9,803 nt of DNA, from assembly GCA_026993275.1 (NCBI GenBank), contig JALWUB010000004.1, positions 1 through 9,803 on the forward strand, read 5' to 3'. Made by a program: the position numbers and the translations under genes. Below, piece by piece: positions 6,018 through 9,803 of the stretch; position 1 is the first letter of the stretch, and each line of letters starts with the position of its first letter. Origin of the DNA: Robiginitomaculum sp. Lineage in GTDB: Bacteria > Pseudomonadota > Alphaproteobacteria > Caulobacterales > Maricaulaceae. The notes under the pieces are model-generated. The model was not told where the DNA came from, searched no databases, and was given only the letters and a program-made list of their open reading frames with translations.

Positions 6018-6036
6018 ATGGTTAATGTCCCGTTAA
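6018..6036 (+). promoter_or_regulatory. CtrA binding site, TTAA-N7-TTAA
   Basis: TTAATGTCCCGTTAA (6022-6036) matches the full CtrA consensus TTAA-N7-TTAA exactly. The left half extends to ATGGTTAA (6018-6025), the inverse of the known CtrA half-site TTAACCAT. TTAA is very rare in this GC-rich window; by eye I found only one other copy, inside the TonB receptor gene. The site begins 61 nt after the phaR stop and ends 61 nt before the next start, so it could occupy the -35 region of the small gene at 6098. CtrA is the master cell-cycle and motility regulator of alphaproteobacteria. Confidence 0.7.
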
Positions 6037-6097
6037 TGGCCAAAACCGCACCCGAACACTTCCGTTTTCCCGGCGCGGCTCTTGCAGCGCTGGCGGC

Positions 6098-6397
6098 ATG
6101 ACCCGCATTGCCGCCATATCCCGCCCCCGCCAGCCGTCACGCCGTGATGGCCGCACCAGGGCGCGGGCAGCGCAAGGCGCTGCGGCCCTGCCCGTGCCGG
6201 TGACCCCTGCGCGCCGCCGCACCGCCTCCGGGCCCGCGGCGCCGCAAAGCGCCGCCTTCGCTGCCCAGCTTGCCGCCGGTCCGCCGCGCCGCGGCCTGCG
6301 CGCCGAGCCTGCCGAACAGGCGCGGATCCTGTCCCTCTATGCGCACATGCAAGGTATTCGGCGCAGCACCGAAGCGCGCCTGAAAATGACGGCCTGA
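6098..6397 (+). CDS. Small basic hypothetical protein downstream of a CtrA box
   Basis: The product has 99 residues and no family I can name. The N-terminal half (1-50) is low-complexity, rich in Arg, Ala and Pro, strongly basic and probably disordered. The second half is more protein-like: SAAFAAQLAAGPPRRGLRAE (51-70), then PAEQARILSLYAHMQGIRR (71-89), a likely helix. This arrangement, a short FAAQL-type helix, an Arg-rich turn, then a helix with Tyr, resembles small uncharacterised proteins I have seen in alphaproteobacteria. Codon use matches the neighbours, with mostly G or C at third positions. There is no signal peptide or membrane segment. The ribosome site before the ATG is poor, so the start is uncertain. 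The CtrA box upstream suggests cell-cycle or motility-linked expression, which supports a real gene. Confidence 0.6.
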   Translation: MTRIAAISRPRQPSRRDGRTRARAAQGAAALPVPVTPARRRTASGPAAPQSAAFAAQLAAGPPRRGLRAEPAEQARILSLYAHMQGIRRSTEARLKMTA

Positions 6398-6482
6398 GCC
6401 CGTCTGCTGCGACCCGGAGTCGCATTGCCCTGGTGCAAGAACACACCATCTGAGACACGAGTCCTTGCCTTGGGCTTCAGCC

Positions 6483-6488
6483 AGGGAG
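6483..6488 (+). promoter_or_regulatory. Ribosome binding site deciding the start of the fusion gene
   Basis: AGGGAG lies 6 nt before the ATG at 6495. The earlier in-frame ATG at 6465 lacks such a site and would add ten residues absent from the usual start of the methyltransferase. Confidence 0.8.
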
Positions 6489-6494
6489 TGTCAG

Positions 6495-8495
6495 ATGACA
6501 GACTTTGCATCCCAGCGCGCCGCCATGGTCCAGCACCAGATTTACGCCCGCGGCGTGCGCAGCAAGGCGGTGCTGGACGCCTTCGCCACGGTGCCGCGCG
6601 AAGACTTCGTGCCCGAAGAGCTGCGCCAGCTGGCCTATGCGGACCGGCCGCTGCCGATCGGCGCGGGCCAGACCATTTCCCAGCCCTATATCGTCGCCTT
6701 CATGGTCGAGGCGCTGGATCTGAAAAAAGGCGCGAAGGTGCTCGAGGTCGGCGCCGGATCCGGCTATGCCGCCGCGATCCTGGCGCAGATTGCCGGCGAG
6801 GTGTATGCGCTTGAGCGCATTGAAAGCCTGGCCGAACAGGCCAGGCGCAACCTTGCCCGGGCCGGCATCACCAATGTGCATATCCGCCATGCCGACGGCA
6901 CAAGGGGCTGGGCCAGCGAAGCGCCCTTTGATGCCATCCTGGTTTCGGCCGGGGCGCCGCATGTGCCCGAGGACCTGCTGCAGCAGCTTGCCATTGGCGG
7001 GCGCATGGTGGTGCCCGTCGGCGCCAGCCAGCGCGCCCAGGAACTGGTGCGCGTCACCCGCACCGGCGAGGACAGCTATGACACCCAGGAGCTGGCCGAT
7101 GTGCGCTTTGTGCCCCTGATCGGGAAAAACGGCTGGGAGGAAGATGAAGAGGCGCCGCAAAGCGCGCCAAGGGTGGTGCGCAAGAGCCCCCCTGGCGATG
7201 AAACCCTGCCCTCGCTGATCAGCCGCCAGGGCAGCAGCTTCGAGCGCATCGAGGATGCCAGCCTCGATGCCATGCTGGAGCGCATTGGCGATGCCCGCGT
7301 GGTGCTGATCGGCGAGGCCAGCCATGGCACATCAGAGTTCTACCGCATGCGCGCACGCATCACCCAGGCCCTGATCGAACGCAAGGGGTTCAACTTCATT
7401 GGCCTGGAAGGCGACTGGCCCGATGTCATGCACATCAACCATTATGTGCACCATCACGACGCGCCGCAAACCGAATGGACCGCGTTTACCCGCTTTCCCA
7501 CCTGGATGTGGCGCAATGAAGAGGTGCGCGCCTTCGTGCAGTGGCTGCATGACTACAATGACGCCCGGCCGGATGCGAACAAGGTCTCCATGTACGGGCT
7601 GGACCTCTACAGCCTGTTTTCCTCAGCCGCGGCAGTGATTGACTATCTGAAATCCGTTGACCCGGACCTGGCGGAGATTGCCAGGCAGCGCTATGGCTGC
7701 CTGACCCCCTGGGAAGCGGACCCGGCGGCCTATGGCCACGCGGCGCTCACCGGCGCCTACAAGAGCTGTGAGGATGACGTTGTCGCCATGCTCACCGCCA
7801 TGCTCAAGGCGCAGCGCGAAAACGCCAGGCTTCAGGGCGAGCCCTATATGGATGCGGTGCAGAACGCCCGTGTCGTCGCCAATGCCGAACGCTATTACCG
7901 GATCATGTATTATGGCTCGCGGGCCTCGTGGAATCTGCGCGACAGCCACATGTTCGATACCCTCAAGGCGATGATGACCTATCATGGCGCGGACTCCAGG
8001 GCGGTGATCTGGGCACACAACTCGCATATCGGCAATGCCCAGGCGACGGAGATGTCGGCGCGCGGCGAGTTCAATATCGGCCAGCTGTGCAAGGAACGCT
8101 TTGGCCATGACGCCTATGCCATCGGCTTTGGCACCGATCATGGCACGGTCGCGGCCGCCTCGGACTGGGATTCGCCCATGCAGATCAAGACGGTGCGCCC
8201 GGCGCATCCGCAAAGCCATGAATACCAGTTCCACCTGACCAACGCGCCGGGGCTGATCCTGCCGCTGCGCCAGATCCTGGAGCAGGACCCCGCAACACGG
8301 CTGCTGGAGCCGCGCCTGGAGCGGGCCATTGGCGTCATCTACCGGCCGCAAACCGAAATGGCGAGCCATTATTTCGAGGCGGTCCTGCCGCGCCAGTTTG
8401 ATGACTATGTCTGGATTGATGAAACCCGCGCCGTAACACCGCTGGAAACCCGCGCGGCGCCGGGCCTGCCGGAAACCTGGCCCTTTGGCGTGTGA
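6495..8495 (+). CDS. Protein-L-isoaspartate O-methyltransferase fused to an erythromycin-esterase-like domain
   Basis: The 666-residue product has two complete domains. Residues 1 to about 210 are a PCMT, which methylates L-isoaspartyl residues in damaged proteins using S-adenosylmethionine. Visible motifs are VPREDFVP (33-40), GQTISQP (58-64, substrate site), VLEVGAGSGYAAA (82-94, SAM loop I), GGRMVVPVG (168-176) and the C-terminal VRFVPLIG (203-210). An acidic, Pro-rich linker covers about 211-245. Residues about 250-650 match the erythromycin esterase superfamily: GEASHGTSEFYRMR (273-286), LEGDWPD (304-310) and WAHNSHIG (506-513). The known EreB active-site set (Glu/His, Glu, two His) maps to Glu274, His277, Glu305, His508 and His511, all present. 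The native substrate of such chromosomal Ere-like domains is generally unknown, and macrolide resistance should not be assumed. No signal peptide is seen. It is probably monocistronic and converges on mfd. Confidence 0.92.
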   Translation: MTDFASQRAAMVQHQIYARGVRSKAVLDAFATVPREDFVPEELRQLAYADRPLPIGAGQTISQPYIVAFMVEALDLKKGAKVLEVGAGSGYAAAILAQIAGEVYALERIESLAEQARRNLARAGITNVHIRHADGTRGWASEAPFDAILVSAGAPHVPEDLLQQLAIGGRMVVPVGASQRAQELVRVTRTGEDSYDTQELADVRFVPLIGKNGWEEDEEAPQSAPRVVRKSPPGDETLPSLISRQGSSFERIEDASLDAMLERIGDARVVLIGEASHGTSEFYRMRARITQALIERKGFNFIGLEGDWPDVMHINHYVHHHDAPQTEWTAFTRFPTWMWRNEEVRAFVQWLHDYNDARPDANKVSMYGLDLYSLFSSAAAVIDYLKSVDPDLAEIARQRYGCLTPWEADPAAYGHAALTGAYKSCEDDVVAMLTAMLKAQRENARLQGEPYMDAVQNARVVANAERYYRIMYYGSRASWNLRDSHMFDTLKAMMTYHGADSRAVIWAHNSHIGNAQATEMSARGEFNIGQLCKERFGHDAYAIGFGTDHGTVAAASDWDSPMQIKTVRPAHPQSHEYQFHLTNAPGLILPLRQILEQDPATRLLEPRLERAIGVIYRPQTEMASHYFEAVLPRQFDDYVWIDETRAVTPLETRAAPGLPETWPFGV

Positions 8496-8514
8496 CGGCT
8501 GGTGCTGGACGGCG

Positions 8515-8532
8515 CTGGCGTCATGACGCCAG
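8515..8532. repeat. Perfect 18-bp palindrome over the mfd stop codon
   Basis: CTGGCGTCATGACGCCAG is fully self-complementary and sits in the 25-bp junction between two convergent genes, covering the mfd TGA and its last codons. As RNA it could fold into a 7-bp stem with a CATG loop from either direction. No T-tract follows on either strand, so it is not a classical terminator, but it could stall or protect both 3' ends. Confidence 0.6.
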
Positions 8533-9803
8533 TTCCGCAATCGCGCGCACGGCTTCGGCAAGCCCGCGCAGGCGCTGCACAGGATGCGGCCAGGCGCCGC
8601 GCACGACCAGCGTCTGGTCCGGCCGCAACTTGTAGCGCCCCGGCTCGCGGGTCATCAGCGCCACCAGGCCTTCCGGATTGGAAAACCGGGCGCCGCGAAA
8701 GCTGATCACCGCGCCCTTGGGTCCGGCATCGGCCTTTTCGATGCCCGCGCGCCTGCACAGGGCCTTGATCTGCATGATCTCGAGCAAATGCTTCGCCTCT
8801 TCGGGCAGCGGGCCGAAGCGGTCGATCAGTTCGGCGGCAAAGGCCTCGCGCTCATCCGTGCTGCCAGCGCTGGCCAGACGCCGGTACAGCTGCAGGCGCA
8901 CATCCAGGTCCGGCACGTAGGACTCCGGAATGAGCACGGGAACGCCGGTGTTGATTTGCGGCGACCAGTCCTTGTCGTCCGCTGCCGCGCCGGTCTTCAT
9001 TTCCGCAACCGCGTCTTCCAGCATGCTCTGGTAAAGCTCGACGCCAACATCGCGAATGTGCCCGGACTGCTCCTCGCCCAAAAGATTGCCGCCGCCGCGC
9101 AGGTCAAGATCATGGCTCGCTAGGGTGAAGCCCGCCCCCAGGGTGTCGAGGGCCGAAAGCACCTTCAGGCGCGCTTCGGCGGCCTTGGTGATGGCGCCGC
9201 GGGCCGGAACGGTCAGATAGGCATAGCCGCGCACCTTGGAGCGCCCGACGCGGCCGCGCAATTGGTAAAGCTGGGACAGGCCAAGCCGGTCGGCGCGATG
9301 CACGATCAGGGTGTTGGCAGAAGGAATGTCAAGGCCGGATTCGATGATGGTCGTGGACAGCAGCACGTCATAGCGGCCCTCGTAAAACGCCCCCATGATG
9401 TCTTCCAGCTCCCGCGGCGGCATTTGCCCGTGGGCGGTGATGAAACTGATCTCCGGGACCTGTTCGCGCAGGAAGTCCTCGATCTCGGCCAGGTCAAGAA
9501 TGCGCGGCACCACGAAAAAGCTCTGGCCGCCGCGAAAACGCTCGCGCAGCAGCGCCTCGCGCACCGTTACCGCATCGAAGGGGGCCACATAGGTGCGCAC
9601 CGCCAGCCGGTCCACCGGCGGCGTCGCGATCAGGGACAGCTCGCGCATGCCGCTGAGCGCCATCTGCAAGGTGCGTGGAATCGGCGTCGCCGTCAGGGTC
9701 AGCACATGCACATCCTTGCGCAGGGCCTTCAGGCGCTCCTTGTGGCGCACGCCAAAGTGCTGCTCTTCATCAATGATGATCAGGCCAAGGTCGCGAAAGC
9801 GGA
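8521..9803 (-). CDS. mfd: Transcription-repair coupling factor Mfd, C-terminal part (partial)
   Basis: The frame is open to the right edge, so the 5' part of the gene lies outside the window. The visible 426 residues are over a third of a usual Mfd (about 1150). Mfd uses ATP to push stalled RNA polymerase off damaged DNA and recruits UvrA. Visible in order: the Walker B-type box DEEQHFG (11-17), TLTATPIPRTL (motif III, 35-45), ITAHGQMPPRELEDIM (about 121-136), STTIIESGLDIP (149-160) and QLRGRVGR (motif VI, 180-187). The TRG translocation motif follows, FTLASHDLDLRGGGNLLGEE (about 225-244), then the D7 TRCF C-terminal domain (about 282-397, starting VPVLIPESYVPDLDVRLQLY). No motif is broken. 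RecG shares the helicase motifs but lacks the D7 domain, so Mfd is preferred. The gene converges on the methyltransferase-esterase gene with a 25-bp gap. Confidence 0.95.
   Translation of the reverse strand, partial: RFRDLGLIIIDEEQHFGVRHKERLKALRKDVHVLTLTATPIPRTLQMALSGMRELSLIATPPVDRLAVRTYVAPFDAVTVREALLRERFRGGQSFFVVPRILDLAEIEDFLREQVPEISFITAHGQMPPRELEDIMGAFYEGRYDVLLSTTIIESGLDIPSANTLIVHRADRLGLSQLYQLRGRVGRSKVRGYAYLTVPARGAITKAAEARLKVLSALDTLGAGFTLASHDLDLRGGGNLLGEEQSGHIRDVGVELYQSMLEDAVAEMKTGAAADDKDWSPQINTGVPVLIPESYVPDLDVRLQLYRRLASAGSTDEREAFAAELIDRFGPLPEEAKHLLEIMQIKALCRRAGIEKADAGPKGAVISFRGARFSNPEGLVALMTREPGRYKLRPDQTLVVRGAWPHPVQRLRGLAEAVRAIAELAS

Noticed and set aside
6033..6458. A 141-codon minus-strand frame opposite the small CtrA-linked gene
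   Set aside because: It lacks a good ribosome site and any domain. The plus-strand frame has better codon use and a regulatory site in the right place, although neither is certain.
6495..8495. Reading the esterase domain as a macrolide-resistance determinant
   Set aside because: Erythromycin-esterase-like domains are widespread in chromosomes with unknown substrates. Here the domain is fused to a housekeeping-type repair enzyme and there is no mobile context.
7623..8561. A 312-codon minus-strand frame antisense to the esterase domain (and a similar one at 6477-7325)
   Set aside because: The plus-strand fusion protein carries intact motifs throughout. The antisense frames show only shadow composition.

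Overview
The window is GC-rich with strong G/C preference at third codon positions, and looks like the chromosome of an alphaproteobacterium. The evidence is a PHB-type acetoacetyl-CoA reductase divergent from the PHB regulator PhaR, a periplasmic protein resembling a family I associate with Caulobacterales and relatives (possibly DUF4908), and a textbook CtrA box (TTAA-N7-TTAA). A dimorphic or prosthecate lineage (Caulobacterales, Hyphomonadaceae or Maricaulales type) fits best. This is inferred from gene content, not from a database match.

Layout. (1) Positions 1-2787, minus strand: the first 45 codons of a GH63/MGH1-like glycoside hydrolase at the left edge, and upstream of it a complete TonB-dependent outer-membrane receptor with its own promoter and a terminator-like hairpin behind it. 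Together they suggest uptake and cleavage of a small glycoside. (2) Positions 2788-3656: about 870 bases without a credible gene. They hold the receptor promoter region, a block of palindromic interspersed-repeat-like sequence, and a probable terminator for the next gene. (3) Positions 3657-5961: a minus-strand pair, phbB (acetoacetyl-CoA reductase) followed by a secreted protein of unknown function, with phaR divergent on the plus strand. The 130-bp gap between phbB and phaR carries a perfect palindrome and a wide inverted repeat. (4) Positions 5962-6397: a CtrA box placed upstream of a small Arg/Ala-rich hypothetical protein. (5) Positions 6495-8495: a two-domain protein joining a complete protein-L-isoaspartate O-methyltransferase to a complete erythromycin-esterase-like domain. 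(6) Positions 8521-9803, minus strand: the C-terminal third of the transcription-repair coupling factor Mfd, convergent with the fusion gene.

Most of the window is ordinary chromosome. The items most worth a second look are the CtrA box over an uncharacterised small gene, the methyltransferase-esterase fusion, and the operator-like palindromes between phbB and phaR. I see no CRISPR array, tRNA or rRNA, no intact insertion sequence and no recognisable defence system.
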